Notes under the pieces: generated by a model
Told to the model about the DNA's origin: nothing
The model's input: the letters and a program-made list of their open reading frames with translations, nothing else
The model's database searches: none
Translations under genes and position numbers: made by a program
Origin: Schaalia dentiphila ATCC 17982
Lineage (GTDB): Bacteria > Actinomycetota > Actinomycetes > Actinomycetales > Actinomycetaceae
NCBI RefSeq assembly: GCF_000154225.1
Contig: NZ_DS264586.1
Location: 92,527-156,526 of the forward strand
DNA length: 64,000 nt
Direction: 5' to 3'
Part shown: positions 44,247 through 53,285 of the stretch, piece by piece
How positions within the stretch are numbered: the stretch's first letter is position 1
Layout: each line of letters starts with the position of its first letter

Positions 44247-45428
44247 CTACGCGAGCGCCGACCGAACCACCGCGGCCGCAGCGCGCGACGAGGCCTCGAC
44301 TGACCGATGCATGCTCACCCAGGCGCGCGCACCCTCAGCACCCACCCAGGCGGCAGTCCCCGACGCGAGACCAACCATGGCCTCGGCAACCTCATCGGCG
44401 TTGAGGTTGCACGCGACTCCGAGTTTCCCCTCTGCGATGTCACGGGCAGCCTGACCGGGCCCCGCGTAAATGACGGGAGTGCCCTGCGCGAGGGAGGCGA
44501 GGATTTTCGTCGGGTAGGCGTAGTCGTATCCACCCGGTCGCAGCGAGGCGAGCGTCGCGGTGGCTCGCGCCATCCACCGGTCCGCCTCCTCGGCACTGAC
44601 TGCGGGGATCATTTCGACGCCGGCCACACCTCGCGAGCGCTCGGTGACGGCATCCCATCCGCTCCCCTGCCCCACGAACACGAGGCGCGCGTCCCCGAGC
44701 CGCGCTCGCGCGCGCTCGAAGGCATCGACGAAGACCTCGGGGGCCAGCCACTGGGCGACCGTGCCCGCGTAGACGAAGAAGGGGCCGCCGCAGGTGGGGA
44801 ATCCTTCCGGGGTGCCGGTAGCCACGGCCTCGGGCACGCGCACGCCGTTGGGAACGACCGCGACATCGCGCGCACCCATATCGCGCGCGCGGCGGGCGAC
44901 CCCATCTGACACGGCGATGACGCGGCGGGCACCGCGCAGCGCAAAAGACTCCAGTCCCGCGACCGTGCGCACCACGAGGCCGGGCACACCCGCGAGCACG
45001 GCGGCATCCGAGACAATGTCGGCGCAGTAGTAGACGTAGGGGACGCGGCGCGCCGCGCACGCAATACGGACGGCTGCTCCGGTCGTCGGCGGAGGCTCGG
45101 AGACCACCACGTCGGGGCGCGGACCGGCGAGCAGTCGGGCGATGAGGGGCAGGTCGAAAGACATATAGGAGACGTATCCGCGTACCGCTCCCGTGCGGTC
45201 GCGCAGGACGGGAGCGCGGCGAACCTCGACGAGGCCGGCGCCCTCCCCCGCATCAACACCACCGTCTGCGAGCCGGCGGGCGTCGCTGGCGACGGAGGGA
45301 GCCAGGCGCGACGTGAGGACCCGGACCCTGTCTCCGCCTGCGGCGAGCGCGCGGGCGAGTGCCCCGAGGCGCAGCGCGGCGGCCGTCGGCTCGGGTGTAA
45401 AGGTGCGGGTCGCGAGAGTGACTAGCAT
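44247..45428 (-). CDS. Family 4-type glycosyltransferase
   Basis: The 393-residue GT-B enzyme has an N-terminal LVTLATRTFTPEPTAAALRLGALARAL, the donor-side VPNGVRVPEAV and GGPFFVYAGTVAQWLAPEVFVDAF, and LRPGGYDYAYPTKILASLAQGTPVIYAG, as in WbuB-like GT4 proteins. It overlaps the UDP-sugar dehydrogenase stop by seven bases, so the two are co-translated and the enzyme may use that uronic sugar. Cytosolic, peripheral. Donor and acceptor unknown. Confidence 0.8.
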   Translation of the reverse strand: MLVTLATRTFTPEPTAAALRLGALARALAAGGDRVRVLTSRLAPSVASDARRLADGGVDAGEGAGLVEVRRAPVLRDRTGAVRGYVSYMSFDLPLIARLLAGPRPDVVVSEPPPTTGAAVRIACAARRVPYVYYCADIVSDAAVLAGVPGLVVRTVAGLESFALRGARRVIAVSDGVARRARDMGARDVAVVPNGVRVPEAVATGTPEGFPTCGGPFFVYAGTVAQWLAPEVFVDAFERARARLGDARLVFVGQGSGWDAVTERSRGVAGVEMIPAVSAEEADRWMARATATLASLRPGGYDYAYPTKILASLAQGTPVIYAGPGQAARDIAEGKLGVACNLNADEVAEAMVGLASGTAAWVGAEGARAWVSMHRSVEASSRAAAAVVRSALA

Positions 45429-46726
45429 GCGGGAGCGCTTCCCCCACCGACGGTGATGCGCGGGGTGCCGGCCCAGGCCTCGGGTGAGGTGATGGCGCGG
45501 CCGTCGACGAGGAGGCGCACGCCGGGCAGGTCGGCGGGGACCAGGTTCCGGTAGGCGGCGTGGTCGGCCTGGATGATGGCGACATCCACCGGCTCGCCGA
45601 GGTGGTAGGCGTCCCACCCGAAGGCTGCCAGCTCGTCATCGGCATACAGCGGATCGTGCACGCTCACCTGCGCCCCGGCCTCGCGCAGCGCGTCGACGAC
45701 GCCGAAGACGCCGGAGAAGGCGGTTTCCTTGACCCCGCCGCGGTAGGAGGCACCCAGGACCGCGACGCGCAGACCCTCAAGGGAACCGAGCAGGGCAGAG
45801 GCGCGGGAAACCGCGTAGGCGGGCATATCTGCGTTGGCGGCGCGGGCCGCGGACACGATGGTCGCGTCCGGGTCACCGGCCAGGTACAGGCGCGGGTAGA
45901 CGGGGATGCAGTGGCCGCCGACCGCAATGCCGGGCCGGTGGATGTGGGAGTACGGCTGGGAGTTGCAGGCCTCGATCACGCGAGCGACGTTGATGCCGAT
46001 CGCGTCCGCATAGCGCGCGAACTGGTTGGCCAGGCCGATATTGACGTCCCGGTAGGTGGTCTCAGCGAGCTTGGCCATTTCAGCGGCCTCGGCCCCACCC
46101 ATAGGCCACACGCCGTTGGGGCGCGGCAGGTCGTCGCGCTCATCGAAGGAGAGGACGGCCTCGTAGAAGGAAACGCCGCGCGCCTCGCCGGCTTCGCTGA
46201 GGCCCCCCACGAGCTTCGGATAGCGCGCCAGGTCGGCGAAAACCCGGCCGGTGAGGACACGCTCGGGCGAGAACACGACGTCGAAGTCGCAGCCCTCGAT
46301 CAGGCCGGAGACCTCCTCGATGAGGGGCTTGTATCGTCCGCGCGTCGTGCCCACGGGCAGGGTGGTTTCGTAGGAGACGAGGGTGCCGGGCGTCAGGTGG
46401 GCGGCCATCGAGCGGGTGGCGGCGTCCATGACGCGGAAGTCGGGGCGGCTCTCGTTATCGACGACGAGCGGCACGACCATGACAACCGTGTCTGCGCCGG
46501 GGATCGCCTCGGCGTACTCGGTCGTGGCGCGCAGAGCGCCGGAGGAGGCAAGCGGGGGCAGGTACTCGGCCAGGTGCGCCTCGCCCGGGAAGGGTTCGAC
46601 CCCCTCGTTAATGAGGGCGACCACGCGGGGGTTCACGTCCACGCCGACGACGGTGTGCCCGCCGCGCGCGTAGTGCACCGCCAGCGGCAACCCGATCTTG
46701 CCCATGCCGACAACCGCGATGCGCAT
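45422..46726 (-). CDS. UDP-N-acetyl sugar 6-dehydrogenase (WbpA/WecC type)
   Basis: The 434-residue enzyme begins MRIAVVGMGKIGLPLA (NAD motif), has TLPVGTT, the catalytic loop GHCIPVYPRLYL with Cys in GGHCIP and a C-terminal NAD-domain repeat (VAVLGASYRGGVKETAFSG). It oxidises C6 of a UDP-N-acetylhexosamine to the uronic acid. With the Wbp-like enzymes at 50424-53171 it most likely supplies UDP-N-acetylglucosaminuronate (WbpA role), though UDP-ManNAc dehydrogenase (WecC) cannot be excluded by sequence alone. It is divergent from the glycosyltransferase at 46800. Confidence 0.85.
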   Translation of the reverse strand: MRIAVVGMGKIGLPLAVHYARGGHTVVGVDVNPRVVALINEGVEPFPGEAHLAEYLPPLASSGALRATTEYAEAIPGADTVVMVVPLVVDNESRPDFRVMDAATRSMAAHLTPGTLVSYETTLPVGTTRGRYKPLIEEVSGLIEGCDFDVVFSPERVLTGRVFADLARYPKLVGGLSEAGEARGVSFYEAVLSFDERDDLPRPNGVWPMGGAEAAEMAKLAETTYRDVNIGLANQFARYADAIGINVARVIEACNSQPYSHIHRPGIAVGGHCIPVYPRLYLAGDPDATIVSAARAANADMPAYAVSRASALLGSLEGLRVAVLGASYRGGVKETAFSGVFGVVDALREAGAQVSVHDPLYADDELAAFGWDAYHLGEPVDVAIIQADHAAYRNLVPADLPGVRLLVDGRAITSPEAWAGTPRITVGGGSAPAC

Positions 46727-46787
46727 GCGGCTCCCCTTTCCGTCTCCGGCCTCGCTGTTCCCCTCCAGTGTAGTGCCCCTCCCCACC

Positions 46788-46793
46788 TACAAT
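46788..46793 (+). promoter_or_regulatory. -10 element directly before a GTG start (leaderless mRNA)
   Basis: TACAAT lies six bases before the GTG at 46800, the spacing at which transcription would begin on the start codon itself. This suggests a leaderless transcript. Confidence 0.45.
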
Positions 46794-46799
46794 GGGGGC

Positions 46800-47915
46800 G
46801 TGGATCGCGCGCTGAATCTCCTGCTCTACCCGTCGAACCTGGCCTCGCCCGGTCGCCTGATGAAGATTGCGCGTTCCCTGTCCCCGCTTTTCTCGCAGAC
46901 CCACGTTGTCGGAATCGATCAGGGCGGGCTTCCCACGGACGAGGCCGTGGCCCCCACCGTGTACCTCACCCGGATTCGGGGCACGTCCCTGGGCGCGCCC
47001 CTGGGTGGTCCGAGGGTCGTCGGCGCGTGGGGGGCGCGCGTGTACCGGCGGTTCGCGAGGCAGCGTGTCGCCGCAGTCTCCGCGCAGAACCTGTTCCTGC
47101 TGCCCCTCGCGCACGCGTTGGCGCGGCGCACGGGCGCGGTGTTTGCGTACAACGCGCACGAACTGGAGACGGAGACGGTAGGGTCGGCGGGCCTACGCCA
47201 GCGCCTCCAGCGCGTGATTGAGCGCCGCTATATCCACCGCGCGGACGTGGTGTCCGTGGTCAACGAGACGATCGCGCAGTGGTACCGCGAGGCCTACCCT
47301 GGCGTCGAACCCGTGGTGGTGACGAACGCTCCGACGGGCTCGGATGGGGTCATCGACCTGCGCGGGCAGCTGGGGATCCCGCAGGACGCTCTCCTGTACC
47401 TCCATTCGGGATACCTGGCGCCCGGGCGCAACATTCCGTTGATTCTGCGCGCGTTTGAGCAGGTTCAGAACGCGCACGTCGTCTTCGTCGGCGCGGGTGC
47501 CCTGCTGCCCGAGGTTGAGCGTGCGGCTGCGACCCACCCGAACATCCACCGCCTGCCTCCCGTGGAGCCGGACCAGGTTCTGGCTATGACGCGCGGGGCT
47601 GACGTGGCGCTGTGTCTCATCGAGTCCGGGTGCCTGTCACACCGCATGTCCACGCCCAACAAGATGATGGAGGCCTTCGCGGCCGGTGTACCTGCGCTGT
47701 GTTCTCCCCTGTCCGAGGCCCGCCGCTACCTGGGAGATCAGGCCGACACGTGGGTGCTGGAGGATCCACAGCGCGAGCTCGTCAGCGCCCTGGAGCGCAT
47801 CACGCGAAAGGACATCGCGGCTTTCATCGCTCCCACGATTCCCACCTGGGAGGAGGGAGCCACGCGCCTGCGTGAGGCCTACGAGCGGGCACTCGCCGCG
47901 CGAGCCCGCCGGTGA
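46800..47915 (+). CDS. Glycosyltransferase, GT-B fold
   Basis: The 371-residue protein has FAYNAHELETETVGS, RADVVSVVNETIAQWYREAY, LYLHSGYLAPGRNIPLILRAF, HVVFVGAGALLPEVE and MSTPNKMMEAFAAGVPALCS, a typical GT-B donor-binding region. It should move an activated sugar to a lipid-linked glycan on the cytosolic face of the membrane. The GTG start at 46800 follows a -10 hexamer by six bases, hence possibly leaderless. It is divergent from the UDP-sugar dehydrogenase and convergent with the flippase, with 21 bases between. Confidence 0.8.
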   Translation: MDRALNLLLYPSNLASPGRLMKIARSLSPLFSQTHVVGIDQGGLPTDEAVAPTVYLTRIRGTSLGAPLGGPRVVGAWGARVYRRFARQRVAAVSAQNLFLLPLAHALARRTGAVFAYNAHELETETVGSAGLRQRLQRVIERRYIHRADVVSVVNETIAQWYREAYPGVEPVVVTNAPTGSDGVIDLRGQLGIPQDALLYLHSGYLAPGRNIPLILRAFEQVQNAHVVFVGAGALLPEVERAAATHPNIHRLPPVEPDQVLAMTRGADVALCLIESGCLSHRMSTPNKMMEAFAAGVPALCSPLSEARRYLGDQADTWVLEDPQRELVSALERITRKDIAAFIAPTIPTWEEGATRLREAYERALAARARR

Positions 47916-47929
47916 AACACAGGTTTCAC
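47912..47929. terminator. Short hairpin between convergent genes
   Basis: GTGAAAC and GTTTCAC pair over seven bases with a four-base loop, spanning the glycosyltransferase stop. It may serve as a terminator for both convergent genes; no long T-run follows. Confidence 0.4.
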
Positions 47930-47936
47930 AAGGGTT

Positions 47937-49220
47937 TCACGCGGTCACTGGGCGCGTGACGTCACCCCGGTCGTAAGCGCGTGCAGTCACGACCGCCATG
48001 AGGAGCATCCCCACCAGCAGAACGGCCATGAGGGCTCCGAGCACCGCAACCGTGGTCTCCACGCCATAGGGGCTACACGCGAGCCACGCCAGCGGTGCCG
48101 CGCAATACACGCACGCAAAGGCCAGCATGCGGCGCTGGTGGTAAGTCGCAACGAACACGTTCGACAGCGGCGAGGTCGCGACCGTGAGGGCCAGCCAGGG
48201 GGCCAGGGATCGCGCGAAGTACCCGGCCGCCTCCCAGCGCGCCCCGAACACGAAGGGGAAGATCGCAGGGCTCACCCACGCGAGCAGGGCGAACACCGGG
48301 ATCGAGCAGGCCAACGCAATGCCACCGACGCGCAGGGCGACGCGGGTCATCTCACCGGGAGGGGTGTCCGACAGGCGCGGCAGGTACACCTGCGACAGCG
48401 CCCCCGCGATGAGGGCGACCGGGGCCTGCAGTGCCAGCCACGCCAAGTTGAATTGGCCAAGCGCAGCCACTGAATACGTGGCGATAAGCATCGGGATAGT
48501 GCTCGTGCGCAGCGCGTCGACGACGACGTTGGGCACACCCACGAGGGCCATCTTGCGGTAGCGCGAGGCAACCTCGCGAAGGGTCGGATCGGTGTCCTGA
48601 CGTTCGCGGGCGTCGCGGGCGCGCCACGACAGGTAGGCGACGGCGATACCCTGGCCCGCGATCGTCGCCCCAATCGCTGCACCCAGGCCGCCCCCAGCCA
48701 CGAAACCGCACACCAGCTGCAGGACCGCGATCCCAAGGGCACGCACCACGGATGAGCTCGCAATCACCTGGAACCGCCGGTGGCGAGTCAGCCAGTAGGA
48801 GCACACCTGCCCCTGCGCCAGGAACAGGATGGAGACCCCAACGGCGAGCATCCACCCCGCGAGCGCGCTTCCGTAGCGCGCGCTCACCCACGGCCATGCG
48901 GCGGCCGCAATCAGGGTGGCCAGTGCGGAGGCGACCAGCACGCAGCGCGAAGCGAGGCCGGCCAGGGACCGAGCCGAGGCCTCGTCCCCGGGGGCGGGCA
49001 GGACGATGCTGAGGTCGAAGCGGGCGCCCGCGACGGCCGCGCCGAGCGTGGCGGCGGAGGTAAAGATTCCCAGGTAGCCCAGGTCCGTGTCCGTGTAGAG
49101 GCGGGCGATGCCGATCTGAGCAACGAAGGCGATAACCTGAGCGAGGAGGGTACCGCCAAGGAGGGTGAGCACCTGCGCGAGGACGCCCGAGCGGGCGGGG
49201 CGGGCAGGTGCGTTCATCAT
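47937..49220 (-). CDS. Polysaccharide flippase (Wzx/MATE-like)
   Basis: The 427-residue protein has about twelve hydrophobic helices and the N-terminal pattern LLGGTLLAQVIAFVAQIGIARLYTDTDLGYLGIF of the polysaccharide_synt/MVF family. It would translocate the lipid-linked repeat unit across the membrane. It sits between glycosyltransferase genes in a polysaccharide locus. A Wzy-type polymerase is not visible in this window. Confidence 0.85.
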   Translation of the reverse strand: MMNAPARPARSGVLAQVLTLLGGTLLAQVIAFVAQIGIARLYTDTDLGYLGIFTSAATLGAAVAGARFDLSIVLPAPGDEASARSLAGLASRCVLVASALATLIAAAAWPWVSARYGSALAGWMLAVGVSILFLAQGQVCSYWLTRHRRFQVIASSSVVRALGIAVLQLVCGFVAGGGLGAAIGATIAGQGIAVAYLSWRARDARERQDTDPTLREVASRYRKMALVGVPNVVVDALRTSTIPMLIATYSVAALGQFNLAWLALQAPVALIAGALSQVYLPRLSDTPPGEMTRVALRVGGIALACSIPVFALLAWVSPAIFPFVFGARWEAAGYFARSLAPWLALTVATSPLSNVFVATYHQRRMLAFACVYCAAPLAWLACSPYGVETTVAVLGALMAVLLVGMLLMAVVTARAYDRGDVTRPVTA

Positions 49221-49310
49221 GGACTCATTTAATCACCTGGGGCGCGCGGCTTGCCCCTAGGATGGTGGCATGCCCGCTCACCGATCCACGCCCACCCTCG
49301 GGTGGTACTC

Positions 49311-50414
49311 ATGAGGGTCGCCCTGACGAAGGGAACCCTGCTGGTTCCTCCGACCTACTTCGCACTCTCGCACGCCCTCGCGATGCCGGAGCTCGATTGG
49401 CGGGCTTTCACACTCGCGGCGCGCATCACCGATCCGACCGTCACGGTCCCCATCAACGAGGCCGCTCCGCGCGCGCTCGGCAGTCCCCTCCCGCTTCGCG
49501 TGACCGCACAGGCACGAGGCATGGGACAGATGCGCCGCGCGATCACCGCCTGGAATCCGGACGTCATTCACCAGCACCAGGCGACCTGGTCCCTGCCGGC
49601 TGTGGGAGCTGCGCGGGAGACGGGGGTGCCCCTCGTGGTGACGCTCCACGGCGGGGACGCCTACCCGAGGCTCGGGCGCGGCGCGGGCGCCGCGTGGAAC
49701 GCACGCAACCGCACGGCCGCCTTTGAGGGAGCGAGCCGGCTGCTGGCTGTCTCCCGTTACCTGGCAGACGTCACCTTAGGCGCGGGAGCAGATCCGGAGC
49801 GCCTGAGCGTGCACTATCAGGGCGTGGACACGCACTGGTGGACGTCTGCCTCGAACACAACAGAGTCGCGCGAGGAACCCATCGTCCTGTTCGTGGGCGC
49901 GCTCAGCCATCTCAAGGGGGTGGACGACCTGGCCCGGGCGTCCGCCACCCTCGTGGGGCGCCGCCCGCATCGCCTCGTCCTCGTGGGCGACGGGCCGCTG
50001 GCACCCGCACTGCGCGCGCACGCACCCGCCCACGTGACGTTCACGGGCCGACTGGATCGTGAGGGGGTGCGCGACTGGATGCGCCGCACCCGCGTCCTCG
50101 TCCTGCCCACGAAGCCGACGCAGGGGCGGCAGGAGGCTGCGGGACTCGTGCTGCTCGAAGCGCAGGCGTGCGGCGTTCCCGTCATCGCATATCGCACGGG
50201 CGGAACACCGGAGATGATCGCGCCCGGGGCCTCAATACTCTCGGATGAACGATCGCCGGACGCTCTCGCTCGCTCCATCGACGAGGCATTGGCTTGGTCC
50301 GAGGACGAACGCGCGGATCGCGGGGCGGCGTGCCGGGCGTGGGTGACACATGAGCGCTCGCTGCGCGGATCTGCGGATCAGCTGCGCGCGATCTACGCCG
50401 ACGTGACGCGGTAG
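49311..50414 (+). CDS. Family 4 glycosyltransferase
   Basis: The 367-residue GT-B enzyme shows HQHQATWSLPAVGAARETGVPLVVTLHGGD, VLFVGALSHLKGVDDLARAS and the donor-binding EAAGLVLLEAQACGVPVIAY (EX7E motif), all typical of GT4. The start at 49311 (MRVALTKGTL) is chosen since the frame upstream has no ribosome binding site or conserved sequence. It is divergent from the flippase gene, converging with the oxidoreductase gene by nine bases. Confidence 0.85.
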   Translation: MRVALTKGTLLVPPTYFALSHALAMPELDWRAFTLAARITDPTVTVPINEAAPRALGSPLPLRVTAQARGMGQMRRAITAWNPDVIHQHQATWSLPAVGAARETGVPLVVTLHGGDAYPRLGRGAGAAWNARNRTAAFEGASRLLAVSRYLADVTLGAGADPERLSVHYQGVDTHWWTSASNTTESREEPIVLFVGALSHLKGVDDLARASATLVGRRPHRLVLVGDGPLAPALRAHAPAHVTFTGRLDREGVRDWMRRTRVLVLPTKPTQGRQEAAGLVLLEAQACGVPVIAYRTGGTPEMIAPGASILSDERSPDALARSIDEALAWSEDERADRGAACRAWVTHERSLRGSADQLRAIYADVTR

Positions 50415-50423
50415 CGCCGCGCT

Positions 50424-51407
50424 CTACAGGTCGACCGAGCGACCGGTGGCGGCCGAGGACAGGATGGCCTCGACGACGCGCAGGTTATCCAGGGCCTCGT
50501 CCATGGTGACGTGCTCGCTTCCCACACCGAGGATCGCGTCGCGGAAGCGCTCGTGTTCGAGGGCGAGGGGCTCGCGCTTGGTGAGCGCGTAGCGCACAAC
50601 CTGTCCCTCGCTCACCCCACGGAACGCTGCGATGGCGTCCCACTGCAGGGGCGCGTGGCCATTCTCGTAGAAGGTCAGGTCCCCCATCGCGGTGTCTGCA
50701 ACGAGCGCGCCCCGCTCCCCCGTCACGATCGTCGTGCGGTCCTTGAAGGGGGTCAGCCAGTTGACGAGGTGGTTGACAAGGATACCGCCTGCAAGTACGC
50801 CCGAGGCGACCATCATGTCCTCGTGCACTCGCCCCGAGCGCACGGACGTGCGCGCGTAGATGCTCTCGTAGGGGGCACCGGCCACCCACGCGGCCAAGTC
50901 CACGTCGTGCGTAGCCAAGTCCTTCACCACGCCGACGTCGCTAATGCGGGCGGGGAAGGGCGACTGGCGGCGCGTCGCAATCTGCTCAATCGCTCCGAGC
51001 TGGCCCTCCGCGATCCGCCTGCGCATGTCAATGAGCGCCGGGTTGCAGCGCTCGACGTAGCCGACAGCGCCAACGAGGCCCGCGGCCGCAAAGGCGTCGC
51101 GGATGCGGTGGCCCGCCTCCACGCTCGTGGCGAGGGGCTTCTCGACGAGGGTGTGCACCCCGGCCTCGGCCAGCGCCAAGGCTGCGGCCTCGTGGTGTGC
51201 GGTAGGCGCGGCGATGATCGCGGCGTCGATGCCGACCTCGATGAGTTCCTCGACACCGCCCAGGACGGGCAGGTCACCGGCGACGCCGAATCGGTCGCCG
51301 CCCGGGTCAGCGAGGGCGACCAGGTCCACGCCGGCGGTGGCGCGGGCGTTGCGCACGTGGTGTCGGCCCATCGAGCCGATGCCGAGGATTCCGAGGCGAA
51401 TACTCAT
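50424..51407 (-). CDS. Gfo/Idh/MocA oxidoreductase (WbpB/WlbA-like)
   Basis: The 327-residue enzyme begins with the NAD fold IRLGILGIGSMGRHHVRNA, has VEKPLATS (the conserved EKP) and a C-terminal Gfo/Idh/MocA domain with VVKDLATHDVDLAAWV. In the WbpB/WlbA role it oxidises C3 of UDP-GlcNAc uronic acid. Its start lies one base after the stop of the aminotransferase gene, which acts in the next step, so the assignment to this pathway is supported by context. Confidence 0.8.
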   Translation of the reverse strand: MSIRLGILGIGSMGRHHVRNARATAGVDLVALADPGGDRFGVAGDLPVLGGVEELIEVGIDAAIIAAPTAHHEAAALALAEAGVHTLVEKPLATSVEAGHRIRDAFAAAGLVGAVGYVERCNPALIDMRRRIAEGQLGAIEQIATRRQSPFPARISDVGVVKDLATHDVDLAAWVAGAPYESIYARTSVRSGRVHEDMMVASGVLAGGILVNHLVNWLTPFKDRTTIVTGERGALVADTAMGDLTFYENGHAPLQWDAIAAFRGVSEGQVVRYALTKREPLALEHERFRDAILGVGSEHVTMDEALDNLRVVEAILSSAATGRSVDL

Positions 51408-51408
51408 G

Positions 51409-52509
51409 TCAGGCCCCCGCTTCCGCGAGTGCATTCACGGCCTCGACGATGCGCTCCAGCTCGCCGGGCGTCAGGGACGGGTAGATCGGCAGGGAGAGGA
51501 CCTGGTCGGCTGCCTCGCGCGTGGCCGCAAGCCCCAGGCCGGGGGCAAAGCGGGCGAGGGAGGGCAGCTCGTGGTTCGGGATCGGGTAGTAGACGCCCGA
51601 GCCGACGCCGTATTCCTCGCGCAGCGCTGCGGCAAAGCCGTCGCGGTCCTCGGCCACGCGGATCGTGTACTGGTGGTAGACGTGCGTGGCGCCGGGCGCG
51701 ACGTGCGGGACGGTGACGCCGCGCAGGTGGGCATCCAGGAAGGCGGCGTTGTCCTGACGTGCGCGCGTCCACTCGCCAACCTTCGTCAGCTGCACGCGTC
51801 CGATGGCGGCGTGGATGTCGGTCATGCGGTTGTTGAGGCCCACGATTTCGTTTGCGTAGCGCGTCTCCATGCCCTGGTTGCGCGCAAGTTTGACGCCGCG
51901 GATGATCTCGGGGTCGCTCGAGGTGACCATGCCACCCTCGCCGCTGGTCATGTTTTTCGTCGGGTAGAAGGAGAAGGCCGCGAAAGCGCCGAAAGAGCCG
52001 ACCGCGCGCCCGTGCAGGCTCGCGCCGTGGGCCTGGGCGGCGTCTTCGAAGACCATAAGCCCATGCGCATCGGCGATCGCCTGCAGCGCGTCCATGGGGG
52101 CAGGGTGGCCGTAGAGATGGACGGGCATGATGGCCCGCGTACGCGGCGTGATCGCGGCCTCGACGGCGGCAGGCGACAGGGTAAACGTGAGCGGGTCGAT
52201 GTCGGCGAACACGGGGGTCGCGCCCGTGATGGCGACCGAGTTGGCGGTGGCCGCGAAGGTGAACGAGGGGACGATGACCTCGTCGCCCGGACCGATCCGG
52301 GCGGCGAGCAGGCCCAGGTGCAGTGCCGAGGTCCCCGAGTTGACCGCGATCGCCTGCACCCCGGGCACCAGGGCGGCACAGAACTCCTCCTCGAAGGCGG
52401 CGACCTGGGGTCCCTGGGCGATCATTCCCGTGCGCATGACGGCTGCGACCGCGTCGATCTCCTCCTCGCCGATGAGCGGGCGTGCGGGTGGGATGAACGG
52501 CTGTGTCAC
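51409..52509 (-). CDS. DegT/DnrJ/EryC1/StrS aminotransferase (WbpE-like)
   Basis: The 366-residue PLP enzyme has GTSALHLGLLAARIGPGDEV, EDAAQAHGASLHG and the PLP lysine in SFYPTKNMTSGEGGM, as in sugar aminotransferases. In the pathway proposed here it would aminate the 3-keto group made by the adjacent oxidoreductase (WbpE/WlbC role). The GTG start overlaps the acetyltransferase stop. Confidence 0.85.
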   Translation of the reverse strand: MTQPFIPPARPLIGEEEIDAVAAVMRTGMIAQGPQVAAFEEEFCAALVPGVQAIAVNSGTSALHLGLLAARIGPGDEVIVPSFTFAATANSVAITGATPVFADIDPLTFTLSPAAVEAAITPRTRAIMPVHLYGHPAPMDALQAIADAHGLMVFEDAAQAHGASLHGRAVGSFGAFAAFSFYPTKNMTSGEGGMVTSSDPEIIRGVKLARNQGMETRYANEIVGLNNRMTDIHAAIGRVQLTKVGEWTRARQDNAAFLDAHLRGVTVPHVAPGATHVYHQYTIRVAEDRDGFAAALREEYGVGSGVYYPIPNHELPSLARFAPGLGLAATREAADQVLSLPIYPSLTPGELERIVEAVNALAEAGA

Positions 52510-53171
52510 TGCTGGTCCTCGCTGGTTTGGTGAGGCGTCTCGGCGTCATTCGGGGACGAGGCCTGGACCTCCTCGGGCGACAGGGCACCGTCTCGCTCGG
52601 CGTAGCGGCGGCCCGAGGCCGGACACACCCACGTGCGCTCCCCGGCCTCGTTCCCGGCGTCATCGGAAGCCTCAAGGGGCAGCCCGGCCTCGCCGACCCA
52701 CCCGACGCGGCGCGCGGGGACGCCGACGACGAGCGCGTAGGGGGCCACGTCACGGGTAACGACCGCGCCCGCACCGACCGACGCCCACTCCCCGATGCGC
52801 ACGGGGGCCACGCACACGGCGCGTGCGCCGATGGCGGCGCCGCGCTCGACGGTGACGCCGACGCGGTCCCAATCGCTCGCGCTCTTCAGGCTGCCGTCGG
52901 CGTTGATCGCGCGAGGAGCGTGATCATTCGTGAAGACGGCCGCGGGGCCGACAAACACTCCGTCAGCCAGGGATGCGGGCTCGTAGACGAGCGCGTAGTT
53001 CTGGATCTTGCAGCGCGCACCGACTCTCACGCCTTCGCCGATGTAGGCTCCACGTCCAACGATCGTCTCCTCCCCAATGCGCGCGTTCTCGCGCACCTGG
53101 GCGAGGTGCCAGACGCGCGCGCTGGGAGCGACGATCGCGCTGGGGGCGACGTCGGCGCTGGGCTCGATCAC
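52506..53171 (-). CDS. Hexapeptide-repeat N-acetyltransferase (WbpD/WlbB-like)
   Basis: The 221-residue protein has left-handed beta-helix repeats (IGEETIVGRGAYIGEGVRVGA and later IGARAVCVAPVRIGEWASVGAGAVVTRDVAPYALVVG) and the NDHAPRAIN segment typical of WbpD/WlbB sugar N-acetyltransferases. It would add acetyl from acetyl-CoA to the 3-amino group. The GTG start at 53171 is inferred from GGGAGA upstream and from the extent of the family. The C-terminal 45 residues are unusual, acidic and low complexity. First gene of a three-gene operon. Confidence 0.8.
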   Translation of the reverse strand: MIEPSADVAPSAIVAPSARVWHLAQVRENARIGEETIVGRGAYIGEGVRVGARCKIQNYALVYEPASLADGVFVGPAAVFTNDHAPRAINADGSLKSASDWDRVGVTVERGAAIGARAVCVAPVRIGEWASVGAGAVVTRDVAPYALVVGVPARRVGWVGEAGLPLEASDDAGNEAGERTWVCPASGRRYAERDGALSPEEVQASSPNDAETPHQTSEDQQ

Positions 53172-53285
53172 GGGGTCTCCCTGTCGTTGTCTGCTTACGT
53201 GCGTGCGCGCATTGGGGCGCGCGGCGCCCTCTCGGATACCCAACACTATAGGCGCGCGCCCATCCCGATGTGCGACACTAATCAA

